This document shows, in pieces, positions 1 through 8,495 of a stretch of DNA of 64,000 nt. A program made the translations under genes and the position numbers. Every line of letters begins with the position of its first letter. The first letter of the stretch is position 1. The notes beneath the pieces are model-generated. The model was not told the DNA's origin. It ran no database searches and saw only the letters and a program-made list of their open reading frames with translations. The stretch comes from JAGQVA01 sp041391725 (GTDB lineage Bacteria; Bacteroidota; Bacteroidia; J057). Location of the stretch: the NCBI GenBank assembly GCA_041391725.1, contig JAWKNL010000004.1, positions 186,001 to 250,000 of the forward strand. Reading direction: 5' to 3'.

Positions 1-620
1 ATAAAAACCAGGCTAAGTGCCGCCATAATCATGGTCAGAATGCGAAACCCTTTTTGGAGTTCGATTACTCCTCTGATCAGCAGGGGAAACAGCAGGAGAA
101 GACTTTCTGCAAAGATATTTCTGTGGCCGAAAAAACTGGCAATCAGGTAGGTATTCTGATGTGAGAGCCGGAAATTTTGAGATAGGGTAAAAAATTGAAT
201 GATGCCCGAAGCCAGCGCCATGGCGGAAAAGACAGCAATTACTTTCAACAGCCATTGATCTGCCGGCCGGAAAGTTGCCAGCAAAAGATAAAAGGAGAAA
301 AACAGGGTGGCAGTTGCCCATTCGAAGAAACCATCGGCAGGGTTAATGGAGAAAAATATGCTGAAACCCGCTATCAGCAAAAACAGACCATAGGGCCAGA
401 GCCAGCGGTTTTCGGTGAATACCTGTGAAAAGAATGTGCGGGATTTACTGGCCAGTAGAATGAAAAAAGTGGCGATAATCAGGAGGTTGAGGAATAGAAA
501 ACGGGGTAGGAGTACGGGATCCATCAGACCAGCGTCATAGATAAACGGCAGGATAATCAGTCCGACCACGAAGGGCGAAAGAAAAACTGCTGGTAATGAA
601 CCCAGAGACCCGATTTTCAT
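1..620 (-). CDS. O-antigen ligase-like polytopic membrane protein (N-terminal part; runs off the left edge)
   Basis: The gene reads leftward from an ATG at 618-620 and leaves the window after about 206 codons. The visible part is very hydrophobic, with roughly five or six membrane segments. SINPADGFFEW (residues 91-101) and FGHRNIFAESLLLLFPLL (164-181) resemble conserved patches of the O-antigen ligase / Wzy polymerase superfamily, which joins or polymerises glycans at the outer face of the inner membrane. In Bacteroidota such proteins often end in TPR repeats, which cannot be checked here. It is divergent from the TPR lipoprotein to its right. The family call rests on motif likeness only; another polytopic membrane protein is possible. 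Confidence 0.5.
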   Translation of the reverse strand, partial: MKIGSLGSLPAVFLSPFVVGLIILPFIYDAGLMDPVLLPRFLFLNLLIIATFFILLASKSRTFFSQVFTENRWLWPYGLFLLIAGFSIFFSINPADGFFEWATATLFFSFYLLLATFRPADQWLLKVIAVFSAMALASGIIQFFTLSQNFRLSHQNTYLIASFFGHRNIFAESLLLLFPLLIRGVIELQKGFRILTMIMAALSLVF

Positions 621-767
621 TGGCTATTTTCCAAATAATTACTAAATTATACAATTCACCTGTGTTTTGCCCCTGTTCTTTGGAAGATTTTTACTGATTC
701 GCCTCGCCAGTGAACCCCGGTTTCCCTTCACGTGGTACTGCATTTATTCACACCTAAGCCAATTGCT

Positions 768-1652
768 ATGAAAAATTTCCTTTTTACCTCCATTGCAGTT
801 GGGTTGGTTCTCGCTGTTTCTCTTATGTCGGGATGCAGCAGCAGAACTTCAGAAGCACTGAAAAAAACCCAAACCCCTGATGAACTTATGATGGCAGAAG
901 CGAATGTCAGTAAAGAACTTATCGAACAACAATCCGGACGCACCCTGCTGGTCATGCCCGTGACCACCGAATCTGACCGAGCGCTGAGCCGCTTTGAAGC
1001 GGCCCGCAAGTACAGACATGATTTTATCCATCTCGACGATTCCTATGAGTTACTCAGGCAGGCACTTGCACTGGATCCGGAGTTTGCATTGGCACATGTG
1101 TATATGGCGATGCATCACGGTACAAAAGGAAATACTGAGGCAGAGAAAAGAGAGATGGACCTGGCGCAGCGGTATTCAGATAAAGTAAGCAAAGGCGAGC
1201 GTATGTTTATCGCAGCGATGCTTCAGGGCCCCACGACGACAGATATATGGTTGTCGCTGGAGCAGATGTACCCTGACGACAAGTACATTCACCTGATCCT
1301 GGGTTATATATACAAAAACAGCCTGCGCGATTATGATGCAGCGCTTGGGCAGTTTCAAAAATCGCTTGCGCTCGATGGCACGCTGGGCAATGCCTACAAT
1401 ATGATCGGCTACACGTATATCGCGAGGGGCGATTTTCAGAAAGCCGAGGAGGCTTTTCAGACCTATATGGATCTTTTCCCCTACGCGGGCAACCCCTACG
1501 ATTCGATGGGAGACCTCTACGTCAAGACCGGGCGTTATCAGGAGGCCATTGCCCTGTTTGAAAAGGCTTACGCTGTGGAGCCTGCCTTTACTTGGTCGCG
1601 TGATAAAGCCAATGAGGTGCGGACGAAGCTGGAAAAATCGCCTGACAGATAG
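768..1652 (+). CDS. TPR-repeat lipoprotein
   Basis: This 294-residue protein starts with a lipoprotein signal peptide (KNFLFTSIAVGLVLAVSLMSG, then Cys), so it should be acylated and anchored in the envelope. The body holds tetratricopeptide-like helix pairs, clearest at YKNSLRDYDAALGQFQKSLALD, then in the segment with AYNMIGYTYIARGDFQKAEEAF and in PYDSMGDLYVKTGRYQEAIALFEKAYAVEP. TPRs are protein-binding scaffolds, so no enzymatic role is implied. The frame is open upstream to a GTG at 732, but the ATG at 768 is preferred because it places the signal peptide at the very N-terminus. A strong hairpin follows the gene, so it is probably monocistronic. The binding partner is unknown. Confidence 0.8.
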   Translation: MKNFLFTSIAVGLVLAVSLMSGCSSRTSEALKKTQTPDELMMAEANVSKELIEQQSGRTLLVMPVTTESDRALSRFEAARKYRHDFIHLDDSYELLRQALALDPEFALAHVYMAMHHGTKGNTEAEKREMDLAQRYSDKVSKGERMFIAAMLQGPTTTDIWLSLEQMYPDDKYIHLILGYIYKNSLRDYDAALGQFQKSLALDGTLGNAYNMIGYTYIARGDFQKAEEAFQTYMDLFPYAGNPYDSMGDLYVKTGRYQEAIALFEKAYAVEPAFTWSRDKANEVRTKLEKSPDR

Positions 1653-1693
1653 TCTGAAACCCTCCGGGGGCACACACAAATGCATGAATATCA

Positions 1694-1724
1694 GCCCGGC
1701 AAGCGATTGCCGGGCAATTATTTT
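1694..1724 (+). terminator. Rho-independent terminator after the TPR lipoprotein
   Basis: GCCCGGCAA (1694-1702) and TTGCCGGGC (1707-1715) form a perfect 9-bp stem with a GCGA tetraloop, followed by a T-rich stretch (AATTATTTT). It sits 42 bases after the TPR gene stop and before the promoter of the next gene. Confidence 0.75.
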
Positions 1725-1754
1725 GAGTCAGGCGGGGCGAGGTGTTACGAATAA

Positions 1755-1785
1755 TTTTCAATTTTGGGAAATAGTCTTAACTTTG
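1755..1785 (+). promoter_or_regulatory. Bacteroidota-type promoter of the SPT-like gene
   Basis: TAACTTTG at 1778-1785 matches the -7 consensus TAnnTTTG exactly. The -33 region is only a TTTT run near 1755-1758. Transcription would start near 1792, downstream of the leftmost possible TTG start codon (1764), which argues for a later translation start. Confidence 0.5.
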
Positions 1786-1826
1786 CTGCGTCAGAAATTG
1801 ACCTAAAAACTACAAAAACTAAGATC

Positions 1827-3074
1827 TTGGACGTATTTGATAAGATTGACCGAATGATGTCGACGGACCTTGGACAGTACGCCGACAGTTGGCACGGGTA
1901 TCTTGCATATCCGAAGCTGGAAGGAGAAATCGGAACGCGTATGCGTTACATGGGGCAGGAACTGCTGGTCTGGTCGCTCAACAGCTATCTGGGACTGGCC
2001 AACCACCCCGAAGTGCGCAAAGCTGACGCTGATGCTGCCGCCGAATACGGGCTTGCCTATCCTATGGGATCCCGCGTCCTCACGGGAAACAGCGACAATC
2101 ACGAGCGATTTGAGCGTGATGCCGCTGCGTTCATGCAAAAAGAAGATGCGTTCCTGCTGAATTTCGGGTATCAGGGCTGTATTTCTATTATCCAGACCCT
2201 TACCGACAGAAGAGATGTCATCGTCTATGACCAGCTTTCACATGCTTGTATCCTCGACGGGATGAGCATGTCTATGGCCAAGCGGTTTGTGTTTGCTCAC
2301 AACAACATGGAGCAGCTTGAAGATCGTCTCAAAAAGGCCCAGCGTATTGTTGAAAAAACCGGCGGCGGGATCCTCATTATCACTGAAGGTGTATTTGGCA
2401 TGAAAGGCGATCTGGGCAAACTTGACGATATCGCTGTGCTCAAAGAAAAATACAACGCACGTCTGTTTGTCGATGATGCCCACGGTTTTGGCGTCATGGG
2501 TGCTACCGGAATAGGTACAGGTGAACATTTTGGGGTGCAGGATAAAATAGATGTGCTCTTTAATACGTTTGCTAAATCAATGGCTGGTTTCGGCGCGTTT
2601 GTCTGCGGAGACAAAAAAGTTGTCAACTACCTCCGCTACAATATGCGCAGCCAGATTTATGCAAAGTCTCTCTGTATGCCTATGACCATTGGCGCGATTA
2701 AACGACTGGAACTGCTGCGTACTCAACCCGAGTTGCGGAGTAAGCTCTGGAATATCGTCAACCGTCTTCAAAACGGACTTCGCGACCGCGGGTTTGATAT
2801 TGGTCCGACCCAGTCTCCCGTAACACCCGTATATTTGAAAGGCTCGGAAAAAGAGGCCATCGGAATAGTTTCCGATATCCGGTTTAACCATAAAATCTTC
2901 TGCTCACCGGTCGTTTACCCCGTGGTAGAAAGAGGTGTAATCATGCTTCGCCTCATCCCGACCGCCGCACATTCTGAGGAAGATGTGGACTATACACTCC
3001 GTGCTTTTGAGGCTGTAAGGGCAAATATTGAGTCCGGAGCCTATCTGAACGCTGAATTACCGGTAATAAAGTAA
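1827..3074 (+). CDS. PLP-dependent alpha-oxoamine synthase, serine palmitoyltransferase / KBL-like
   Basis: This fold-type I PLP enzyme of about 415 residues belongs to the alpha-oxoamine synthase family (serine palmitoyltransferase, 2-amino-3-ketobutyrate CoA ligase, BioF), which condenses an amino acid with an acyl-CoA. Visible motifs are SLNSYLGLANHP, the glycine-rich GSRVLTGNSDNHE, VDDAHGFGVMG (the Asp that pairs with the pyridine nitrogen) and FNTFAKSMAGFGAF with the presumed Schiff-base Lys at about residue 250. Many Bacteroidota make sphingolipids with a related enzyme, but the substrate here cannot be read from sequence. The frame is open to a TTG at 1764, but the -7 promoter element lies inside that extension; TTG 1827 gives the N-terminus DVFDKID, and ATGs at 1854 and 1857 are alternatives. 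Confidence 0.78.
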   Translation: MDVFDKIDRMMSTDLGQYADSWHGYLAYPKLEGEIGTRMRYMGQELLVWSLNSYLGLANHPEVRKADADAAAEYGLAYPMGSRVLTGNSDNHERFERDAAAFMQKEDAFLLNFGYQGCISIIQTLTDRRDVIVYDQLSHACILDGMSMSMAKRFVFAHNNMEQLEDRLKKAQRIVEKTGGGILIITEGVFGMKGDLGKLDDIAVLKEKYNARLFVDDAHGFGVMGATGIGTGEHFGVQDKIDVLFNTFAKSMAGFGAFVCGDKKVVNYLRYNMRSQIYAKSLCMPMTIGAIKRLELLRTQPELRSKLWNIVNRLQNGLRDRGFDIGPTQSPVTPVYLKGSEKEAIGIVSDIRFNHKIFCSPVVYPVVERGVIMLRLIPTAAHSEEDVDYTLRAFEAVRANIESGAYLNAELPVIK

Positions 3075-3146
3075 TAAAAATGTAGTTTCTTTTGGCGAAC
3101 AAACAGATTTTTTTTTAATTGCTTATAACAACAAATAGTAAAGAAA

Positions 3147-3314
3147 ATGGAAAAATACGCAAAACTAAAAGGCCTGGTCATTAGCATTGAGGATGATTTC
3201 TCAAAATTCTACGATAAAGGCAACAAAGCTGCCGGAACCCGTGCCAGAAAAGCTATGCAGGAAATTAAAGTACTCGCACAGGAAATCAGAAAAGAGATTC
3301 AGGATAAGAAGTAA
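3147..3314 (+). CDS. Histone H1-like (Hc1 family) small DNA-binding protein
   Basis: This 55-residue protein begins MEKYAKLKGLVISIEDD and contains FYDKGNKAAGTRARKAMQEIK followed by a Lys-rich helix ending in IQDKK. This layout matches the small Hc1/histone-H1-like proteins common in Bacteroidota, which bind and compact DNA. It is lysine-rich and predicted to be mostly helical. It lies 72 bases after the SPT-like gene and is followed by a strong terminator, which fits a separately expressed, abundant protein. Its shortness makes it easy to miss in automated calls. Confidence 0.8.
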   Translation: MEKYAKLKGLVISIEDDFSKFYDKGNKAAGTRARKAMQEIKVLAQEIRKEIQDKK

Positions 3315-3338
3315 TCACTGATACTCTTTTTATAATTT

Positions 3339-3370
3339 GGGCTGCTCCCGTTGGGACAGCCCTTTTTTGT
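3339..3370 (+). terminator. Rho-independent terminator of the Hc1-like gene
   Basis: GGGCTG (3339-3344) pairs with CAGCCC (3357-3362), extended inside by TCCC/GGGA, and is followed by six T residues (3363-3368). Confidence 0.85.
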
Positions 3371-3395
3371 TTATCTCAAAAGGGGGAATCTGACT

Positions 3396-3704
3396 TTACT
3401 CACTCAACAAACGATCAACTTCCAACTTTAAGTCTGGAAGTTCTCTGTAAAGACTATCCCAAATTGCATTGGGGTTATATTCATCGTACTGATGAGCAAT
3501 TGTATTTCTTCGATTAATAATTTTATCTGTTGAAGGTAAACTCAAGCCCATTTTGCGTAACTTGCTCAAAGCTTCACCGATGATCAAAAGCCTTCTTTCT
3601 ACAGCATCCTGGGTTTTTGAGTCGTTTGCATATTGGTCAAATGAATCTATTCCATGAAGATATTCATCAAAGATAATCCGGATAGATTCCGAAATATCAT
3701 ACAG
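3396..3704 (-). CDS. HepT-like HEPN ribonuclease toxin (start codon unclear)
   Basis: The frame encodes about 102 residues of a HepT/DUF86-type HEPN protein. It carries the RX4HXY signature as RNTIAHQY, the active site of HEPN RNases and the Tyr that MntA partners modify by AMPylation in characterised systems. The upstream neighbour is an MntA-like nucleotidyltransferase, the usual partner and order. The start is odd: the frame reads upstream as KKYLYDISESIRI to an in-frame TAA at 3714-3716 without any ATG, GTG or TTG; the first canonical start in frame is a TTG at 3587, inside the fold. CTG at 3702-3704 is given as the likeliest start. An ATGA overlap with mntA exists at 3697-3700 but in another frame that stops after 17 codons, so a small indel is also possible. 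Confidence 0.65.
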   Translation of the reverse strand: MYDISESIRIIFDEYLHGIDSFDQYANDSKTQDAVERRLLIIGEALSKLRKMGLSLPSTDKIINRRNTIAHQYDEYNPNAIWDSLYRELPDLKLEVDRLLSE

Positions 3705-4053
3705 ATATTTCTTTTAGCCTCTGGTCATACAACAGTATTTTTGTTTCTTCTACCTCTTCAATAAAGTAAGGATTCTTTAGACTGGGATAATGAACCAGAT
3801 CTATTTTGCGTCCTGGAAAAATTTCTATAAGCCCAGCGATTAAACCATCTAAATTGTCCAAATATTCCCCCGGAGCGAAATTCGATTTGTCTAGTTCGTA
3901 TAAAAAATCAATGTCGGAATCTTCCTTGAACTTATCAGTTAAAACCGAGCCAAATACCCAAAGATATTTGACTTTATTCTTATGGCAAAGCTGGTGAAGA
4001 GATGAGTGTTTGCTCTTCAAATATTGAGGTAATATATCTTGCTTTGTTTCCAT
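3697..4053 (-). CDS. MntA-like minimal nucleotidyltransferase antitoxin
   Basis: This 118-residue protein is a minimal nucleotidyltransferase of the MntA type. The motif GSX10DXD is exact: G35-S36, then D47-I48-D49, with a third acidic residue likely in KIDLVHY. In the characterised HepT/MntA toxin-antitoxin pair, MntA transfers AMP to the Tyr of the toxin's RX4HXY motif and silences it. The downstream neighbour is such a toxin, supporting this role. The frame is open to an ATG at 4092, but the ATG at 4053 gives the usual length and a normal N-terminus (METKQDILPQYL). The pair sits between unrelated housekeeping genes, as mobile toxin-antitoxin modules often do. Confidence 0.8.
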   Translation of the reverse strand: METKQDILPQYLKSKHSSLHQLCHKNKVKYLWVFGSVLTDKFKEDSDIDFLYELDKSNFAPGEYLDNLDGLIAGLIEIFPGRKIDLVHYPSLKNPYFIEEVEETKILLYDQRLKEISV

Positions 4054-4159
4054 ATACCTGAATATACGAAATTTTTCTTTTGTTGGCCACAAACAAGCTG
4101 CTGAGCCAAAATTCCTTCCGGCTCAACTCATCTGATTTCCAGAGGAATGTAAGGTCCGG

Positions 4160-5038
4160 TTATTTCACTGCCAGATGGCTTTGCATCAGCGCTCGAAGTT
4201 CTGCTGACCCCGCGACCAGCGGAAGCCTTACGTCTGCCTCACATACGCCCAGCATATTCATCAGCACTTTGATACCCACAGGGTTTCCCTCCCTGAATAT
4301 CAGTTGCATAAATGGAAAAATCCGGTAGTGGATCGCTCTCGCTTCTTCGTATCTTCCGGCCAGTGCAGCGCGGATCATTTCGCTAAATTCCAGCGGCAGC
4401 GCGTTGGCAATCACAGAGATGGTGCCTTCAGCTCCCAGGCTGATCATCGGTATGCTGATCGCGTCATCGCCTGACAATACCTGAAACCCGGCGGGCTTTT
4501 CCCGCAAGATCTCCATAAACTGCTCGAAATTGCCGGAGGCTTCCTTTACTGCTACGACATTGCTGCAATCGTGTGCCAGGCGCAGCGTAGTGGGGGCCAG
4601 CACATTTGAACTGGTGCGGCCCGGTACGTTGTAGAGAATGACCGGGAGGTCAGTGCTTCCGGCAACAGCTTTATAATGCTGATATATCCCCTCTTGTGAG
4701 GGTTTGTTGTAATAGGGGCTTACAGACAAAATGCCTGCCGGACGGTATTTTTCTGTGTAATACTCGACCTGTTTACAGATTTCGGCAGTGTGATTTCCTC
4801 CCGAACCCAGTACGAGCGGTACGCGGTTGTCGGTTTCCTCGAAAAATATATCTATGACCCGCTTTTTCTCATCAGAGGAGAGGGTGGCGGATTCACCTGT
4901 CGTGCCCAGGACGACGAGATACTCAACTCTACCTTCGATGAGGAAGTTGATAATGCGGCGGAGAGCGGCCTCATCCAGGGTGTGGTCACTGGAAAAGGGA
5001 GTGACAACTGCCACTCCGGTGCCGGAGAATTGTTGCAT
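4160..5038 (-). CDS. dapA: 4-hydroxy-tetrahydrodipicolinate synthase
   Basis: DapA condenses pyruvate with aspartate semialdehyde, the first committed step to diaminopimelate and lysine. The protein has the normal family length (292 residues) and all signatures: GTTGES (45-50), YNVPGRTS with the catalytic Tyr136, and VVAVKEASGN with the Schiff-base Lys165. It lies 9 bases downstream of the DUF6913 gene, and ligA is upstream of both, so the three form a probable leftward transcription unit. Confidence 0.95.
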   Translation of the reverse strand: MQQFSGTGVAVVTPFSSDHTLDEAALRRIINFLIEGRVEYLVVLGTTGESATLSSDEKKRVIDIFFEETDNRVPLVLGSGGNHTAEICKQVEYYTEKYRPAGILSVSPYYNKPSQEGIYQHYKAVAGSTDLPVILYNVPGRTSSNVLAPTTLRLAHDCSNVVAVKEASGNFEQFMEILREKPAGFQVLSGDDAISIPMISLGAEGTISVIANALPLEFSEMIRAALAGRYEEARAIHYRIFPFMQLIFREGNPVGIKVLMNMLGVCEADVRLPLVAGSAELRALMQSHLAVK

Positions 5039-5047
5039 GGGATTTGA

Positions 5048-5623
5048 TTAGCCTTGTACCTTTACCTTTTTACCGTTGTCAATCATATTGAGGAAATAAT
5101 CAAACTCCTTGATTACTGCCTTAATATCTCTTTCGTCTTCACGGTTGATCATCAGTTCATAACAACTTTCAAATCCTTCCCGGTGTACGCCGGTGCGGGT
5201 TTTGGCTTTGGCCATACCGCAGATATACTTGGAAGTCATCCGGCTGGAGAAGTCAAAATCCATCAGGATATCCAGATCGTACTTGCGGATTTGATTTTCA
5301 ATCGCGGGGGTAGGGTAGTCCAGCCAGTTGAGTTTGGCGGGGTTAATAAATACCGACTCAACGGAGTTGGTGAAATACGGCTCAGACTTTTTGTTGAAGT
5401 TGAGTTCAATCACCAGGATACGTTTATGTCTTTTCTGAAGGGCTTCCACATAATTATTGACCAGCTTCAGCTCTTCAGGGGCCAGCGCATTCATATTGAT
5501 GATTACGCCGATATTTTTTGCGCTTTCAATATCGACAAAATCGCGCAGATACTCTTCCGAACGGTCGAGGTTGCGAATTCTTCGTTTGCTGAACTTTTCT
5601 TTTATGTCGTTTAACCACTCCAT
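5048..5623 (-). CDS. DUF6913 family protein
   Basis: This 191-residue soluble protein resembles the Bacteroidota DUF6913 family often found beside dapA. It has a basic N-terminus (KEKFSKRRIRNLDRSEEYL) and alternating strands and helices (NIGVIINMNA, KRILVIELNFN, YDLDILMDFDF), but no catalytic motif I can name. Its start codon overlaps the ligA stop as TAATG, indicating translational coupling. There are no signal peptide or membrane segments. Function unknown; the family assignment is from memory of similar proteins. Confidence 0.65.
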   Translation of the reverse strand: MEWLNDIKEKFSKRRIRNLDRSEEYLRDFVDIESAKNIGVIINMNALAPEELKLVNNYVEALQKRHKRILVIELNFNKKSEPYFTNSVESVFINPAKLNWLDYPTPAIENQIRKYDLDILMDFDFSSRMTSKYICGMAKAKTRTGVHREGFESCYELMINREDERDIKAVIKEFDYFLNMIDNGKKVKVQG

Positions 5624-7614
5624 TAGATCATATTCAAAAATTCATTCTCAGAGATGACCGTTACTTTTAATTGCTCTGCTTTTGAAAGCTTGGATGGGCC
5701 TGCACTTTCTCCTGCGAGCAGATACGTAGTCTTACTGGACAGGGAACTTTTCACCTCTCCGCCAAGGTCTTCAATCATCTGCTTGATTTCTTCCCGGCTG
5801 TGTTTTGAAAATACCCCTGAAATTACAAAACTTTTCCCATTTAATTTGTTCGATAGACCTGTTTTTTCTGCCACTTCAAGCTGCAATCCTGACTGTTGGA
5901 GTCTTTGTACCATCGCGATGTTGCCGGGTTGCTGAAAAAAAGCGGTTACGCTTTCTGCGATTCGCCCCCCTACATCGGGCACAGCATTTAAAGTCTCAAA
6001 TTGTGCTGCAGCCAGTTCGTTTATACCCATGAAATACCGTGCCAGTTTTTTCGCTACGGTCTCTCCCACATAACGAATTCCCAGGGCAAACAATACTCTC
6101 GGGAAAGGAATCTGTTTACTTTCCTCTATCCCTGCAAGCAGGTTTCGCACCGAAAGATCTGCAAACCGGTCGAGCGCGATAAGTTTTTCATAGGTGAGGT
6201 CGTACAGGTCTGCGTAATTGGCAATCAATCCCGCATCTACAAGCTGGTTGACAATTTCGATTCCCAGTCCGTCGATATTCATGGCTTTGCGGCTGGCAAA
6301 ATGTACAATCCGCCCTTTGATCATGGGAGGACAGCCGTTTTCATTGGGGCAGTAGTGGTTGGCATCTCCTTCGGTTCGCACCAGCGGGGTTCCGCATTCG
6401 GGGCAATGGGAGATAAATACGATGGGCAAGGCATCCGGTGCTCTTTTTTCCAGGGCTACTCCGGTGATTTTGGGAATGATTTCTCCGCCTTTTTCGACGT
6501 GAACATAATCTCCCTCGTGAAGATCCAGCCGCGCAATTTCATCGGCGTTGTGGATGGAGGCACGTTTGACCGTAGTGCCAGCCAGCCAGACGGGTTCGAG
6601 GTTGGCGACAGGGGTAACTTTTCCGGTTCGACCTACCTGAAAACTCACAGAGTTGAGCCGGGTGAGGGCTGCGGCAGCTTTATATTTATAGGCGATCGCC
6701 CAGCGGGGGGCTTTGGCTGTATAGCCGATTTCTTCGCGCAGGTCGCGCTCGTTGACCTTGATGACAATGCCATCTATTTCGTAGTCCAGCTCGTGCCGCT
6801 GGTTTTCCCACCGGGCGAGGTAGGCTTCTACCTCGGTTATGCCATGACATACCTGATGACATCCGCTGAGTTTAAAGCCCCAGCTTCTGAGCAAATCCAT
6901 GGCAACGGCATCGGTTTCCATATTCAGCCCATCCCCTTCGAGGTAATAGGCAAAATAAACCAGCGGACGCTCAGCGACTTCTGCAGAGTCCTGCTTTTTG
7001 AGTGTACCCGCAGTTGTGTTGCGGGGGTTGTTGAGCGCGGCGAGCCCCTCTTCGAGGCGGGTTTCGTTGATTTTTTCAAAATCCGTTTTGCCCAGAATCA
7101 CTTCTCCCCTTACTTCAAGACTGGCCGGGAAATTGTCTCCTATGAGCCGGAGCGGGATACTTTTGATGGTTTGGGCATTGGCGGTGATTTCGTCGCCTTC
7201 TACGCCGTCGCCACGGGTAACGGCCCGCACGAGGGAGCCGTTTTCGTAGTGCAGGCTCAGCGATACACCGTCAAATTTGTGTTCTACGAGATACGAATAG
7301 GGTTTGCCACCAGCAAGTTTTTCGACCTGGGTATCAAAATCCACGATGTCTTCCAGCGAATAACTGTTTCCCAGGCTGAGCATGGGGCGTATATGGCGGA
7401 AAGTGGGGAATTCTTTGGTGATTGCTCCGCCCACACGCAGGGTGGGGGAGTCGGGTTGGCGAAATTCAGGATGTTCGGATTCCAGTTGCTCAAGTTCCTT
7501 GAGCATCTGATCAAACTCGTAGTCGGAAATGACCGGTTGTGCAAGAACGTAGTAGTTGTGGTTGTGGATGCGAAGTTGCTCCGACAGGTAGTCTATTCTT
7601 TCTTTGGCAGACAC
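5623..7614 (-). CDS. ligA: NAD-dependent DNA ligase LigA
   Basis: LigA seals nicks during replication and repair using NAD+. At 663 residues it is the usual length, with the standard order: domain Ia, the adenylation domain with the KxDG motif (HKFDG, nucleophile Lys113), an OB fold, a four-cysteine zinc finger (CPECGTPL...HYCPNENGC), helix-hairpin-helix repeats (ALGIRYVGETVAKKLARYF, VPDVGGRIAESV) and a C-terminal BRCT domain (GKSFVISGVFSKHSREEIK). It is the first gene of the leftward ligA-DUF6913-dapA unit. A long open frame on the opposite strand across it is a shadow. Confidence 0.97.
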   Translation of the reverse strand: MSAKERIDYLSEQLRIHNHNYYVLAQPVISDYEFDQMLKELEQLESEHPEFRQPDSPTLRVGGAITKEFPTFRHIRPMLSLGNSYSLEDIVDFDTQVEKLAGGKPYSYLVEHKFDGVSLSLHYENGSLVRAVTRGDGVEGDEITANAQTIKSIPLRLIGDNFPASLEVRGEVILGKTDFEKINETRLEEGLAALNNPRNTTAGTLKKQDSAEVAERPLVYFAYYLEGDGLNMETDAVAMDLLRSWGFKLSGCHQVCHGITEVEAYLARWENQRHELDYEIDGIVIKVNERDLREEIGYTAKAPRWAIAYKYKAAAALTRLNSVSFQVGRTGKVTPVANLEPVWLAGTTVKRASIHNADEIARLDLHEGDYVHVEKGGEIIPKITGVALEKRAPDALPIVFISHCPECGTPLVRTEGDANHYCPNENGCPPMIKGRIVHFASRKAMNIDGLGIEIVNQLVDAGLIANYADLYDLTYEKLIALDRFADLSVRNLLAGIEESKQIPFPRVLFALGIRYVGETVAKKLARYFMGINELAAAQFETLNAVPDVGGRIAESVTAFFQQPGNIAMVQRLQQSGLQLEVAEKTGLSNKLNGKSFVISGVFSKHSREEIKQMIEDLGGEVKSSLSSKTTYLLAGESAGPSKLSKAEQLKVTVISENEFLNMI

Positions 7615-7640
7615 GGTTTTGGGGTTGAATAAATGGAGGA

Positions 7641-8381
7641 TTATCTTTTTATCAGGTCTGAGACGAAAATAAATTCATCGAGGGGCGGGCAGCCGGAATA
7701 GAGGATTTCCTTATTGGATCCTTCCCATTCCTTTTTCCCTTTATATAAAAACATGATTTTATCGCCGATATTCATAACGCTGTTCATATCATGAGACACA
7801 ACGACGGTGGTCATATTATATTCGATGGTAATTTCCTGAATGAGTTTGTCAATCACCGATGAGGTCAGCGGGTCGAGGCCGGAATTGGGTTCATCCACAA
7901 AAAGATAACGCGGATTCATGGCAATGGCCCGGGCAATGCCCACGCGTTTTTTCATTCCACCTGAGATTTCAGAAGGAAGGAGATGATTGGAGCCGGTGAG
8001 ATTGACCCTGTCGAGGCAGAAGTTGACCCTGTCGCGTATTTCGGCGGGTTTCTGGCTGGTAAACATCTGGATAGGGAATGCCACGTTTTGCTCTACGGTC
8101 ATTGAATCAAACAAGGCTGCACTCTGAAACAGCATGCCGATATTCTGCCTTATGTCTCTGATTGCACGGTGATCGGATGCGTGAAAATCTTTTCCGTCGT
8201 AAAGGATATGGCCCGAATCGGGTTTGACCAGGCCTACGGCACATTTGAGCATCACACTTTTTCCACTTCCGCTTGCCCCGATGATCATATTGACCTTTCC
8301 TCTCTCAAAGTGGAAATCTATGCCTTTGAGCACTTCTTTATCGCCAAATGACTTGCGCAGTTGTTGGATCTCTATGGACAT
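7641..8381 (-). CDS. ABC transporter ATPase, MlaF-like
   Basis: This 246-residue ABC ATPase has Walker A GASGSGKS (35-42), the signature SGGMKKRVGIARA, Walker B YLFVDEPNSGLDP and the switch His in VVVSHDMNS. The SGGMKKR variant and the 'PNSGLDP' D-loop are typical of the MlaF/Mkl subgroup, which with an MlaE permease and MCE proteins moves phospholipids between the inner and outer membranes. No mlaE or mlaD gene is adjacent here; the neighbours are ligA (same strand) and trpS (divergent), so the partners must be elsewhere. TAAATTTG on its strand at 8399-8406 is a plausible -7 promoter element. Confidence 0.8.
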   Translation of the reverse strand: MSIEIQQLRKSFGDKEVLKGIDFHFERGKVNMIIGASGSGKSVMLKCAVGLVKPDSGHILYDGKDFHASDHRAIRDIRQNIGMLFQSAALFDSMTVEQNVAFPIQMFTSQKPAEIRDRVNFCLDRVNLTGSNHLLPSEISGGMKKRVGIARAIAMNPRYLFVDEPNSGLDPLTSSVIDKLIQEITIEYNMTTVVVSHDMNSVMNIGDKIMFLYKGKKEWEGSNKEILYSGCPPLDEFIFVSDLIKR

Positions 8382-8495
8382 AGGTTTCAGTTGCGGCTCA
8401 AATTTACGGATTTTTCCGGAATACCTTCTCCTTTTCCTTTTTGTCGGGATTGTTATTACCTTCGCATGGCTTTTGGATTATTAGTCATTGATTTT

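Noticed and set aside
3649..3700. ATG at 3698-3700 overlapping the mntA stop as the HepT start
   Set aside because: The frame ends after 17 codons and does not encode HEPN sequence; the conserved residues lie in the neighbouring frame.
6001..7632. A 543-codon open frame on the plus strand across ligA
   Set aside because: It is antisense to a complete ligA with all motifs, its translation is low-complexity and resembles no family, so it is a codon-usage shadow.
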